A stretch of DNA of 22,195 bases from a virus (IMGVR_UViG_3300027833_000241:1-22195), one strand, 5' to 3'. Counted from the stretch's first letter, positions 8,024 to 14,099 are shown. Notes: generated from the sequence alone by a model not told the origin. Numbers and translations are program-made.

Positions 8024-8111
8024 TCTTGGACACTTTGGGCAAACGATACGCGCTCACCACCTGATCACCCGATTTCGACCAAATCCACCCGATCCACGGG
8101 ATCAAAAGGGA

Positions 8112-8334
8112 TGACCCCCACCGATGGAAAATGACCCCTCCGAGGGAATTAGAGAGATGACCCCCTCCGAGGGAATTAAAGATGGCTGGCAAGATTTTGT
8201 CGTGACCCCTACCGATGGAAAGCCAGATGACCTACCAGTGGAAATAATTCTTGATGTGGTCACACCGACCCTTGACCCTACCGAGGGAATTATGTACGGT
8301 CATTCGTAGAAGTTAACACCCCACCGTGGGAATT
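8112..8334 (+). repeat. Array of seven TGACCCC..CCGAGGGAATTA dyad repeats
   Basis: Copies begin at 8112, 8132, 8158, 8203, 8228, 8273 and 8314, all in the same orientation. The consensus is near TGACCCCTCCGAGGGAATTA with variants CCGATGGAAA and CCGTGGGAATTA. Inside it CCCTC-C-GAGGG or CCCAC-C-GTGGG forms a small dyad. Spacing is irregular (20-45 bases). Two more copies lie at 8728-8776. Because the unit recurs in different frames and between genes, it looks like a DNA or RNA signal rather than a coding repeat. Confidence 0.8.
8124..8309 (+). CDS. Doubtful small ORF built on the dyad repeats
   Basis: An open frame of 61 codons runs across the repeat array and would encode DPSEGI, TPSEGI, TPTDGK and DPTEGI units. 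The ATG at 8124 has no ribosome binding site; an internal ATG at 8157 follows GAGGGAATTAGAG. The same DNA repeat occurs outside this frame (8314-8334, 8728-8776), so the peptide repeats are more simply explained as by-products of the DNA repeats. I keep it because it is the only open frame of size here. The rest of 8024-8347 contains only the repeats and a GATCC-ACG-GGATC hairpin near 8090-8102. Confidence 0.25.
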   Translation: MENDPSEGIREMTPSEGIKDGWQDFVVTPTDGKPDDLPVEIILDVVTPTLDPTEGIMYGHS

Positions 8335-8347
8335 ATGGAGAAGACTG

Positions 8348-8506
8348 ATGGAAGTACGTGAGAAATATTACGAAGTTTACAAAGATGGCCAACTGGTATT
8401 AGAAGGTAGCCTTGATGATTGCACAGAAATAGCACTACACTCACTTGACGATGATTGCGTAGAAGTTTATGAAGTTCTCGTGACAGAGACTAAAGTATCA
8501 ATCTAA
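8348..8506 (+). CDS. Small hypothetical protein
   Basis: A 52-residue acidic protein beginning MEVREKYYEVYKDGQLVLEG and ending VYEVLVTETKVSI. The pattern (a two-strand hairpin, a short helix with DDCTEIALHSL, then a strand) looks like a small alpha-beta fold. The ribosome binding site GGAG is 7 bases before the ATG and lies directly after the last repeat of the upstream array (GTGGGAATTATGGAG). From here on, CTA leucine codons become common, unlike the four genes to the left. No family is recognised. Confidence 0.65.
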   Translation: MEVREKYYEVYKDGQLVLEGSLDDCTEIALHSLDDDCVEVYEVLVTETKVSI

Positions 8507-8526
8507 TCACCCAAAGGAATGAACCC

Positions 8527-8730
8527 ATGATTAACCGTTACATTGAAGACCAGAGACTTTACATCACGGTAGGCTCAGACGCCACAGAAGTAGAGTGTGA
8601 CCTGTCGTTTGACTCTACAGAAATCCCTTGCACCATTATGGATGGCCCACTGATGGGCTTCGAGATCATGCTGGATCGTGCTTTCATCCTACGCAAAGCT
8701 CGTGAAGAACAGGGGGAGGATGTCTATTGA
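8527..8730 (+). CDS. Small hypothetical protein
   Basis: A 67-residue protein, MINRYIEDQRLYITVGSDAT to KAREEQGEDVY, with alternating polar and hydrophobic residues that suggest beta strands followed by a C-terminal helix. AAAGGA lies about 8 bases before the ATG. Its stop (TGA 8728-8730) coincides with the start of another copy of the dyad repeat. Function unknown. Confidence 0.65.
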   Translation: MINRYIEDQRLYITVGSDATEVECDLSFDSTEIPCTIMDGPLMGFEIMLDRAFILRKAREEQGEDVY

Positions 8731-8776
8731 CACCCCCACGATGGAAATGTAGACGTACCCCTACAATGGAAATGGA
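8728..8776 (+). repeat. Two more dyad-repeat copies before the gene at 8784
   Basis: TGACACCCCCACGATGGAAA (8728-8747) and GTACCCCTACAATGGAAATG (8755-8774) match the repeat family at 8112-8334. The second copy leads straight into the GGAG ribosome binding site of the next gene. A similar CCCTGATGGAAATGGAG precedes the start at 18745. Confidence 0.65.
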
Positions 8777-8783
8777 GATCGAC

Positions 8784-8939
8784 ATGAAGACATACTCACT
8801 AGCCACCGAAGTAAATGGTATCGTAATGCACTTGGACTTACCATTATTTACTAGACAAGCAGCAGAGAATCACGCTAAGACGTTACGAGAGATGTCACCA
8901 GCATCACCAATATTTGTAATTAACAGAGCATCGGAGTAA
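8784..8939 (+). CDS. Small hypothetical protein
   Basis: A 51-residue product, MKTYSLATEVNGIVMHLDLP to SPIFVINRASE. The frame could begin at 8727, but that would translate the two dyad-repeat copies into a basic, unlike sequence; the ATG at 8784 has GGAG 6 bases upstream and is preferred. A strand-helix-strand pattern is visible (helix TRQAAENHAKTLREM). It resembles the many small phage proteins made early in infection, but no family can be named. Confidence 0.6.
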   Translation: MKTYSLATEVNGIVMHLDLPLFTRQAAENHAKTLREMSPASPIFVINRASE

Positions 8940-8943
8940 TAAC

Positions 8944-9204
8944 ATGAATACCATGAACAAAACCACAGTACGTGACATCATCAAGTCTCGTGGCACAAAG
9001 TTTGCCAGCGTTACCTTCATCAAGAAAGACGGCAGTGAGCGTAAGGTCAACGGCCTGTTCCGTCCAGCATCACACATCATTGGTAATGCTAAGGGCCGTG
9101 TCATCAGCGAAACCATGAAGGCTAACGGCTATGTTCCTATCTATTCTGTCGCTGAGAATAGCTGGAAGTGCTTTCACGAAGATGCAGTAGTGGAGATCAA
9201 CTGA
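8944..9204 (+). CDS. Small conserved phage protein, possible SH3-like barrel
   Basis: An 86-residue basic protein beginning MNTMNKTTVRDIIKSRGTKF. The block FASVTFIKKDGSERKVNGLF (residues 20-39) resembles the 'V-x-F-x-K-K-D-G-x-x-R' pattern of small phage proteins such as DUF2693 (predicted SH3-like barrel), often found in early regions. The remainder (NAKGRVISETMKANGYVPIY) is beta-rich. The family link is by motif memory only. GGAG is 7 bases before the ATG at 8944; a second in-frame ATG at 8953 is possible. The stop overlaps the next start (CTGATGG). Confidence 0.6.
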   Translation: MNTMNKTTVRDIIKSRGTKFASVTFIKKDGSERKVNGLFRPASHIIGNAKGRVISETMKANGYVPIYSVAENSWKCFHEDAVVEIN

Positions 9205-9284
9205 TGGATGATTACTGGGAAGACGATTGCCCACCTGATGTGGCAAAAGAGATCAACGAGTGGCTAGAGGAGGATGAGACATGA
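9204..9284 (+). CDS. Very small acidic protein
   Basis: A 26-residue open frame, MDDYWEDDCPPDVAKEINEW and a short tail LEEDET. It starts on the last base of the upstream stop and overlaps the start of the hydrolase gene by four bases (ATGA), so it is an in-line coupled unit. It has 12 acidic residues of 26. The end encodes the AGGAGG that serves the hydrolase gene, so part of its role may simply be to carry that site. No function is assigned. Confidence 0.4.
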   Translation: MDDYWEDDCPPDVAKEINEWLEEDET

Positions 9285-9679
9285 TGACATCTATGGTATG
9301 CCTAGCAGCGGCTATCTTCTTTGAGGCCAGAGATCAGCCAATAGAGGGTCAACTGGCCGTAGCGGATGTCGTGATGAACAGGGTAGAATCACCCCGATGG
9401 CCCGACGAAATATGTGCTGTTGTCTTCCAACCTAGTCAGTTCTCGTTCACCCACGATGGAAAGTCTGACAACTATCGTAAGTACACCAGCAATGTGGGCG
9501 ACAGACAAGCCATTGGTATTGCAGAAGAAATAGCTAAGTCAGTCATAAAAGGTGGTAGGCTAGGCTTGACAAGTACACACTACCACGCTACCTATGTATC
9601 ACCATACTGGCGAAAACAGTACCACTTAGATGGTCGCATAGGGGACCACTTATTTTACACAGCACCCGCAGGGAGATAA
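9281..9679 (+). CDS. Cell wall hydrolase, SleB/Hydrolase_2 family
   Basis: A 132-residue protein that matches the SleB-type domain (Hydrolase_2), lytic enzymes acting on peptidoglycan glycan strands. Visible hallmarks are AIFFEARDQPIEGQLAVADV (residues 11-30) with the presumed catalytic Glu of FEAR, the VMNRVESPRWPDEICAVVFQ segment, PSQFSF, and the C-terminal THYHATYVSPYW followed by IGDHLFY. The domain fills almost the whole protein, so this is a stand-alone phage lysin rather than a domain of a tail protein. No clear signal peptide is present; the first 14 residues are hydrophobic but lack a charged start. It lies among early-type small genes, far from the structural arm. Two adjacent ATGs (9281, 9284) both follow AGGAGG. 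Roles in lysis or in entry are both possible. Confidence 0.85.
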   Translation: MMTSMVCLAAAIFFEARDQPIEGQLAVADVVMNRVESPRWPDEICAVVFQPSQFSFTHDGKSDNYRKYTSNVGDRQAIGIAEEIAKSVIKGGRLGLTSTHYHATYVSPYWRKQYHLDGRIGDHLFYTAPAGR

Positions 9680-9683
9680 GACG

Positions 9684-9848
9684 ATGACACTAGAACTAGA
9701 GATGCAACTACGAGACATGGGCATCCTACCAGCAACCATGCTAGGAGAACTACAGGCTGTCGCTGACACTAAGCACACTTACCCAGACCTGTTAGTTAAG
9801 AACTACTTCAATGACCCCAGAGACGCAAACGGAGAGGTTCCATTTTAA
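9684..9848 (+). CDS. Small hypothetical protein before thyX
   Basis: A 54-residue product, MTLELEMQLRDMGILPATML to DPRDANGEVPF. It has a helical N-terminus and a TYPDLLVKNYFNDPRDA segment. GGGAGATAAG before the ATG can serve as ribosome binding site. Its stop TAA shares one base with the thyX start, so the two are coupled. Leucines use CTA almost throughout, the codon style of this arm. Function unknown. Confidence 0.6.
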   Translation: MTLELEMQLRDMGILPATMLGELQAVADTKHTYPDLLVKNYFNDPRDANGEVPF

Positions 9849-10513
9849 TGACACAGATTAAAGCAACATACGTAGACCACATGGGCAGTGACTTATCTGT
9901 CGTTAACGCAGCGAGAGTATCCTTTGGTAAGAAGAGTCACTTTGAAGGTCGTGTAGGTGGGCCTAATGTTCTAGCTGAACGTGATGCTAAGCTCATCAAC
10001 TACCTAGCCAAGCACAAGCACATCAGTCCCTTCGGTCATGCCTTTGCATCCTTCCATATTAAGGCACCCATCTTTGTAGCTCGTCAGTTAGTCAAGCATA
10101 AGTTCTTACGTTGGAATGAGATCAGTCGTCGTTACGTAGATGATGAGCCTGAGTTCTATGTGCCTGACGTATGGCGTGGACGTAGTGCTGACAAGAAGCA
10201 AGGCAGTGAAGGCGAGGTCAGACTTGGAACACTTGATGATGCTATAGTGTCGGACAGCCCACATGAGGCACTCTGTGCGTATAACTCATTGCTTGATGCA
10301 GGAGTAGCACCTGAGCAGGCTCGTATGGTACTACCACAATCAACTATGACAGAGTGGTACTGGAGTGGGTCATTGGACGCCTTCGCTGACATGTGTCGTC
10401 TGCGTTTACCTTCAGACACACAACAGGAGACACGTGTAGTTGCACAGCAAATTAGTAAAGTGCTAGGCACGTTGTTCCCAGTGTCGTGGGCTGCACTAAT
10501 GAGCAATCCGTGA
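9848..10513 (+). CDS. thyX: Flavin-dependent thymidylate synthase
   Basis: ThyX makes dTMP from dUMP using FAD, NADPH and methylene-tetrahydrofolate; phages carry it to supply dNTPs. The 221-residue length is normal for the family. Recognisable parts are VVNAARVSFGKKS near the N-terminus, HISPFGHAFASFHIKAPIFV (residues 58-77) and the signature region RQLVKHKFLRWNEISRRYVD (79-98). The family signature is RHRx7S; here it reads K83-H84-K85-x7-S93, so both Arg positions are Lys while the His and the distal Ser are kept. The C-terminal half has the usual GVAPEQARMVLPQSTMTEWY. With MazG and the class II reductase downstream it forms a nucleotide-supply set for replication. Confidence 0.93.
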   Translation: MTQIKATYVDHMGSDLSVVNAARVSFGKKSHFEGRVGGPNVLAERDAKLINYLAKHKHISPFGHAFASFHIKAPIFVARQLVKHKFLRWNEISRRYVDDEPEFYVPDVWRGRSADKKQGSEGEVRLGTLDDAIVSDSPHEALCAYNSLLDAGVAPEQARMVLPQSTMTEWYWSGSLDAFADMCRLRLPSDTQQETRVVAQQISKVLGTLFPVSWAALMSNP

Positions 10514-10546
10514 CGATCCTAATAAACAAATGATGGGAGAAACAGA

Positions 10547-10876
10547 ATGATTGAATACACAGTAAAGGTCTACCCTAATGGCACTAAGTCTTGGTACCTA
10601 AATGGTAAGTGTCACCGTGAGGACGGTCCAGCTGTTGAGTACGCTAACGGCTCTAAGTTTTGGTACCTAAATGGTAAGCGTCACCGTGAGGACGGTCCAG
10701 CTATTGAGTACGCTGGTGGCTATAAGTCTTGGTATCTAAACAACAAGGAGCTAACAGAACAAGAACATAAGAAAGCCACAACTAAGTCTACTTCATGCTC
10801 AGGCAAAGAAGTCGTAATTGATGGTGTTGTTTATGTCTTGAAGGAGAAAGGACAAGACGATGATGACAATAATTGA
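10547..10876 (+). CDS. Protein with WYLNGK-HREDGPA tandem repeats
   Basis: A 109-residue protein whose first 75 residues are tandem repeats of about 23 residues (69 bases): two full units with the core WYLNGK-x-HREDGPA-x-EYA and a third that ends as WYLNNKELTEQE. This unit is known from MORN-like / YwqK-type repeat proteins in phages, large viruses and bacteria, and forms beta-hairpin stacks; functions are mostly unknown. The repeats are nearly identical at DNA level too, which suggests recent duplication or gene conversion. The C-terminal tail (SGKEVVIDGVVYVLKEKGQD) is a separate short beta hairpin with an acidic end. The ribosome binding site is GGGAG, 8 bases before the ATG. Confidence 0.75.
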   Translation: MIEYTVKVYPNGTKSWYLNGKCHREDGPAVEYANGSKFWYLNGKRHREDGPAIEYAGGYKSWYLNNKELTEQEHKKATTKSTSCSGKEVVIDGVVYVLKEKGQDDDDNN

Positions 10877-11033
10877 TCCGCCGAGTGGCTGGAAGTATGG
10901 CTTCCCTAAACCACTCCCAGACGAGGTAGAGGATGTCTTGGAGTGGTTAGTTAGCGAAGGTTATCCACAGTCTGAAATAGATAAGCTGGGGAAGCACTTC
11001 TACTGTCGGTACTGGGAGACAGAAGATGAGTAG
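10860..11033 (+). CDS. Small hypothetical protein
   Basis: A 57-residue acidic protein beginning MMTIIDPPSGWKYGFPKPLP, then a helix DEVEDVLEWLVSEGYPQSEI and the end FYCRYWETEDE. The opening DPPSGWKYGFPKP is a pattern I have seen in small phage proteins, but no function is known to me. It overlaps the repeat-protein gene by 17 bases and the next gene by 8, and two adjacent ATGs (10860 and 10863) are possible starts. AAGGAGAAAGG upstream is a strong ribosome binding site. Confidence 0.65.
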   Translation: MMTIIDPPSGWKYGFPKPLPDEVEDVLEWLVSEGYPQSEIDKLGKHFYCRYWETEDE

Positions 11034-11355
11034 TAATTACAAACCTGACAACTGGGTTATCATAAAGTTTAAAGGGGATGACCCACACTACCGTGTTCTA
11101 GCTGGTTGGTCTGGTGGGTACATGACTGGAAACTCTTGGCGAATGAACAGTGGCATTACTTCTTTTCGTGAAGGTGATGAACACTATCTATTTTATGGAT
11201 CAAGTGGTTCTTGCTATAGTTGTGGTAGAGAGTCTTACATGCTGAGAATGAGTACTGCTGGCATCTGGAATCAACTACAAGAACTACACGGTGACAAAGT
11301 TGAAATGATGCCAGAAGATACAGACTGGATGAACATGGATTGGATTATATCATGA
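11026..11355 (+). CDS. Hypothetical protein, conserved in phages
   Basis: A 109-residue protein, MSSNYKPDNWVIIKFKGDDP onward. The segment YRVLAGWSGGYMTGNSWRMN followed by SGITSFREGDEHYLFYGSSG is reminiscent of a recurrent phage small-protein family. A CYSCG pair might bind metal, though only two Cys are close together. The C-terminus is acidic and Met/Trp rich (MMPEDTDWMNMDWIIS). It overlaps neighbours by 8 and 4 bases. Function unknown. Confidence 0.65.
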   Translation: MSSNYKPDNWVIIKFKGDDPHYRVLAGWSGGYMTGNSWRMNSGITSFREGDEHYLFYGSSGSCYSCGRESYMLRMSTAGIWNQLQELHGDKVEMMPEDTDWMNMDWIIS

Positions 11356-11516
11356 AGTTTACACACCAACACAGTGATGGCACAAAGATTGAAATAGAAA
11401 TGGCAGAACATGCGTCCATGGATGCTGTCCTTGAAGAGTTTCAAAACTTCCTTCGTGCTTGTGGATACGTAGTTGAATACAATCAATGTTTAGTTTTGGA
11501 GAATATGGATGACTAA
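11352..11516 (+). CDS. Small hypothetical protein before the sigma-like gene
   Basis: A 54-residue product beginning MKFTHQHSDGTKIEIEMAEH, with a helix DAVLEEFQNFLRACGY and the end VLENMDD. Strand-helix-strand layout. It starts inside the stop of the preceding gene (ATGA) and overlaps the sigma-like gene by 8 bases, so translation is likely coupled to it. A role as a partner of the sigma factor cannot be excluded but nothing in the sequence shows it. Confidence 0.6.
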   Translation: MKFTHQHSDGTKIEIEMAEHASMDAVLEEFQNFLRACGYVVEYNQCLVLENMDD

Positions 11517-12069
11517 GCTAACCACAGATGAGATCGTGACAATGTGCGAGAAACTAGCTCGTAAGTACAGACGACCCCACATGAACGACGATTTAGTGTC
11601 TGAAGGTGTCTTGGCTGTCTATGAGAGGTTGGAGGTTAAACCAGAGGAGTACCCTGCAAGCCTATACAGACGCGCTAACAAGGCCATGTACGATTACATT
11701 AACAGGAGGTCTAGGGTTGTACACATACCTTACACACGTACCGCTGAGAGTTTATCAAAGGGTGTAGAGTATAAACACGGCACATACTCTGAGAAAGGTA
11801 AAAAGGAACTGGCAAGAGCTTTATCAGCTACCTCAGTTAACTTTGATGACGCCTTCTCTCTATCTGTGCAAGATTGTACTCAAAAGTATGAGACTGAGGA
11901 CTTCTTATCAAAAGCATTTAAGTTGCTTAACGACATAGACGCGGAAATCATACACAAGAGGTACTTTAATGAGATGAAACAAGAGGAGGTAGCGGCAGAA
12001 TGTGGGATGTCTCAACAGGCTGTATTTAAGCGTGAAGTTGCCGCTTTAAATAAAATGTCACGGCTGTAA
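11509..12069 (+). CDS. Sigma-70 family-like RNA polymerase sigma factor
   Basis: A 186-residue protein with the two core parts of a small sigma factor. Region 2-like: MNDDLVSEGVLAVYERLE (about residues 25-42), then PASLYRRANKAMYDYINRRS and VVHIP, the usual order of the core-binding and -10-reading helices ending in the 'vriP' turn. Region 4-like: LLNDIDAEIIHKRYFNEMKQ and EEVAAECGMSQQAVFKREVA, a helix-turn-helix of the -35-reading type. The linker (residues 73-135) is longer than in ECF factors. It should redirect host RNA polymerase to phage promoters. It is the last gene of the early-type operon, and a TTGTTA/TATATA promoter-like element begins 12 bases after its stop. No phage RNA polymerase is seen in the window. 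The family call is good; which promoters it serves is inference. Confidence 0.75.
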   Translation: MTKLTTDEIVTMCEKLARKYRRPHMNDDLVSEGVLAVYERLEVKPEEYPASLYRRANKAMYDYINRRSRVVHIPYTRTAESLSKGVEYKHGTYSEKGKKELARALSATSVNFDDAFSLSVQDCTQKYETEDFLSKAFKLLNDIDAEIIHKRYFNEMKQEEVAAECGMSQQAVFKREVAALNKMSRL

Positions 12070-12080
12070 CAAATCGTGAG
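12065..12080 (+). repeat. TGTAACAAATCGTGAG motif, copy 3
   Basis: It differs from the copies at 6005 and 6162 by one internal base and the last base. It overlaps the stop of the sigma-like gene and abuts the TTGTTA of promoter-like element B, where an activator or repressor site would be expected. Confidence 0.5.
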
Positions 12081-12108
12081 TTGTTAGAACTCTAAAAAGG
12101 TCTATATA
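12081..12108 (+). promoter_or_regulatory. Promoter-like element B (primase-polymerase operon)
   Basis: TTGTTA (12081-12086), a 16-base spacer ending TAAAAAGGTC, TATATA (12103-12108). Same hexamers, spacing and spacer end as elements A and C. It lies in a 204-base gap between the sigma-like gene and the primase-helicase. Confidence 0.75.
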
Positions 12109-12123
12109 AGTAAGTGTAGCCCT

Positions 12124-12238
12124 CTTAAGTTACCTCTAGAGTTACGCTAGAGTTATTAAACTACTACATCAACCAATAAAAGAGTTACTCTAGAGTTACT
12201 CTGGTGTTACCCTTTTTAAGGTTGATGTAGTGGTTGTT
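12124..12238 (+). repeat. Iterated leader, copy B
   Basis: 115 bases matching copy A (5765-5878, opposite strand) at about 90%. AACTACTACATCAACC (12159-12174) can pair with GGTTGATGTAGTGGTT (12220-12235), 16 pairs with one G-U in RNA. The 45-base loop holds two AGAGTTACTCT units (12181-12202). It lies in the presumed 5' leader of the primase-helicase transcript. Attenuator, antitermination site, operator array and origin iterons are all possible. Confidence 0.9.
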
Positions 12239-12273
12239 AGACTTAAGACACCTCTAGATAAAGAAAGATAAAT

Positions 12274-13848
12274 ATGAGTGACAATAGTAACCTACCGTGC
12301 CCTTTTGTGTCGTGCGGCTCCTCAGATGCCTTTAGCTTTAATAGCAATGGTTATGGGAAGTGCCACTCGTGCAATACAAACTACCCATCTCGCGCAAATA
12401 CTTTTGATTGGGCTAAAGAAAAGTACCCTACAATAGAAAGAGACAAACCTACATTTACTCCTAAAGCTATTGAGCCGTTTGTTGTGTTAGACCCCAGCAG
12501 TGGAAAATATGAAAGTATGCGGGGTATTGATGAAGCGATAATGACTCAGTACAACGTACTAACTTTTCCAGATCGTCAGGAATATGTGTACCCTAGCGGG
12601 GGAATTAAAGTTCGTAAGTTGCCAGACAAGGCTTTCTTTGCTAAGTCTGGATTTAAGGCTGATGAACTGTTTGGAATGAACTTGTTTACTGCGGGTTGCA
12701 GTAAGATGGTAACTATCACTGAGGGTGAGTTAGATGCCCTTTCAGTGTATCAAATGGTTCAGAGTAAGTTCCCTACGCCTGTGGTGTCGTTACCCTCTGC
12801 TACGCCTTCTAGGAAGCTGTGGGAGAATTGTGCGGATTGGCTAAACAGTTTTGAGAAGATTGTTCTATCTGTAGATAACGATGACGCAGGAAATGCACTA
12901 GCAGACAACATTGCTAAGTTGTTTCCTAACAAGGTCTACCGTGTTGACCACAGACCTTACAAGGACGCTAACGAGTTCTTACAGGCGGGTAAGGGGGTTG
13001 ACTTCAAGGGGGCTTGGTGGGCAGCTAAGAAGTACACACCTGAGAATGTTCTAAATGGTGTAGATGACTTCTTGTCGTTATATCAGAACGCACCAGAGCA
13101 TGAATACGTGCCTACAGGGATTGAAGCACTAGACGCTAAAATATTGGGTCTAATGCAAGCTCACTTCACAGTAATTAAGGCACCCACTGGGATAGGCAAG
13201 ACGGAGATCATGAGGTACTTGGAGTACAATATGCTGCAACGTGGAGTACCAATCGCTGCAATGCACGTAGAGGAAACTAAGCTACGCTCTCTGCTCGGTC
13301 TTGTATCTTATGAATGTAATGACAACCTGACACGCAGGGATTTAATTGAACAGAAGGGGGCAGATGAGCAAGTAATTGCTGCCATTGAGAGTATCAACAA
13401 AGACGAACTTTATTACCAGTTCTTCATGGGTGATGGTCAAGGTTCTGATGAGTTGTGCGACCAGATCAGATACTTCAGTCAAGCCTGTGGGTGTAAGTTC
13501 GTATTCTTTGAGCCTATACAAGACGTAGTAGTAGGGTCATCTGCGGAGAGTAAGGAGGAGATGCTTGCTGATCTATCTATAAGACTATCTAAGCTGGCAG
13601 CAGAACTTAACGTGGGTATCGTTACTATCGCCCACACTAATGATGATGGAGACCCAAAGTATTGCAAGATGATTGGACAACGAGCTTCTGTCGTTATTGA
13701 CTTGTCACGGGAGAAAGAAGCAGATAGCTTAGAAGAACGGAACACGACTCACATCCGCGTTGAGAAGAACCGACCATGCTCAGAAGAGGGCAATGCAGGT
13801 ACAATGCGGTTTAACTTAGATACGTTTACATTAAGGGAAGTAAAATGA
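12274..13848 (+). CDS. DNA primase-helicase (T7 gp4-like)
   Basis: A bifunctional replication enzyme of 524 residues (T7 gp4 has 566): it lays RNA primers and unwinds the fork as a hexamer. An N-terminal zinc ribbon uses C9, C14, C30 and C33. The TOPRIM primase core shows TITEGELDAL (metal-binding Glu about 150) and LSVDNDDAG (about 199-207). The RecA-like helicase has Walker A APTGIGKTEIM (about 300-310), EPIQDVV as the Walker B region, and GIVTIAHTNDDGDPKYCKMI followed by the DLSREKEADS region. Its start lies after the promoter-like element and iterated leader; the ribosome binding site is weak (AAAGAAAG), so leader structure might control translation. The stop overlaps the next start (ATGA). 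Confidence 0.93.
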   Translation: MSDNSNLPCPFVSCGSSDAFSFNSNGYGKCHSCNTNYPSRANTFDWAKEKYPTIERDKPTFTPKAIEPFVVLDPSSGKYESMRGIDEAIMTQYNVLTFPDRQEYVYPSGGIKVRKLPDKAFFAKSGFKADELFGMNLFTAGCSKMVTITEGELDALSVYQMVQSKFPTPVVSLPSATPSRKLWENCADWLNSFEKIVLSVDNDDAGNALADNIAKLFPNKVYRVDHRPYKDANEFLQAGKGVDFKGAWWAAKKYTPENVLNGVDDFLSLYQNAPEHEYVPTGIEALDAKILGLMQAHFTVIKAPTGIGKTEIMRYLEYNMLQRGVPIAAMHVEETKLRSLLGLVSYECNDNLTRRDLIEQKGADEQVIAAIESINKDELYYQFFMGDGQGSDELCDQIRYFSQACGCKFVFFEPIQDVVVGSSAESKEEMLADLSIRLSKLAAELNVGIVTIAHTNDDGDPKYCKMIGQRASVVIDLSREKEADSLEERNTTHIRVEKNRPCSEEGNAGTMRFNLDTFTLREVK

Positions 13849-14099
13849 CATTCGATGAACACCTAGAAGAGAACACAGAGATGTGGGATATGTTTGTTAA
13901 GTACGCAATAAAGATTGGGGAGCAAGGTAAGAAGTTTTCTGCCGCTGGCATTTTCCACTTGATGCGCTACGAGACTATGGTAAAAGAAAACAACAGTGAG
14001 TTCAAGATCAGTCAGAACTGGTGCCCACTGTACGCAAGAAAGTTTCTGGAGGAACACCCAGAATATCCAATCTTTAGACTTAAGGAGCTACGCAGCTAA
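13845..14099 (+). CDS. Small conserved protein between primase-helicase and polymerase
   Basis: An 84-residue mostly helical protein, MTFDEHLEENTEMWDMFVKY onward, with SQNWCPLYARKFLEEHPEYP near the end. This closing pattern ('NxxPxYARxFxEEHPEY') is familiar from small proteins in phage and bacterial replication regions, with no known function. It overlaps the primase-helicase stop by four bases and the polymerase start by one, so all three are translated in line. A role in replication is suggested only by position. Confidence 0.75.
   Translation: MTFDEHLEENTEMWDMFVKYAIKIGEQGKKFSAAGIFHLMRYETMVKENNSEFKISQNWCPLYARKFLEEHPEYPIFRLKELRS

Noticed and set aside
8020-8064. 14-codon frame MILDTLGKRYALTT after the gene at 7760
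   Set aside because: It overlaps the stop like other genes here, but it is too short and leads into gene-free repeats.
5616-12273. tRNA genes, CRISPR arrays, insertion sequences or attachment sites in the intergenic parts
   Set aside because: No TTCRANTC-type T-arm with an acceptor stem, no regularly spaced repeats with unique spacers, no transposase or integrase frames were seen.
13479-13745. Antisense frames in the primase-helicase, polymerase and other replication genes
   Set aside because: They lie wholly opposite well-supported genes, lack ribosome binding sites and show no recognisable protein features.
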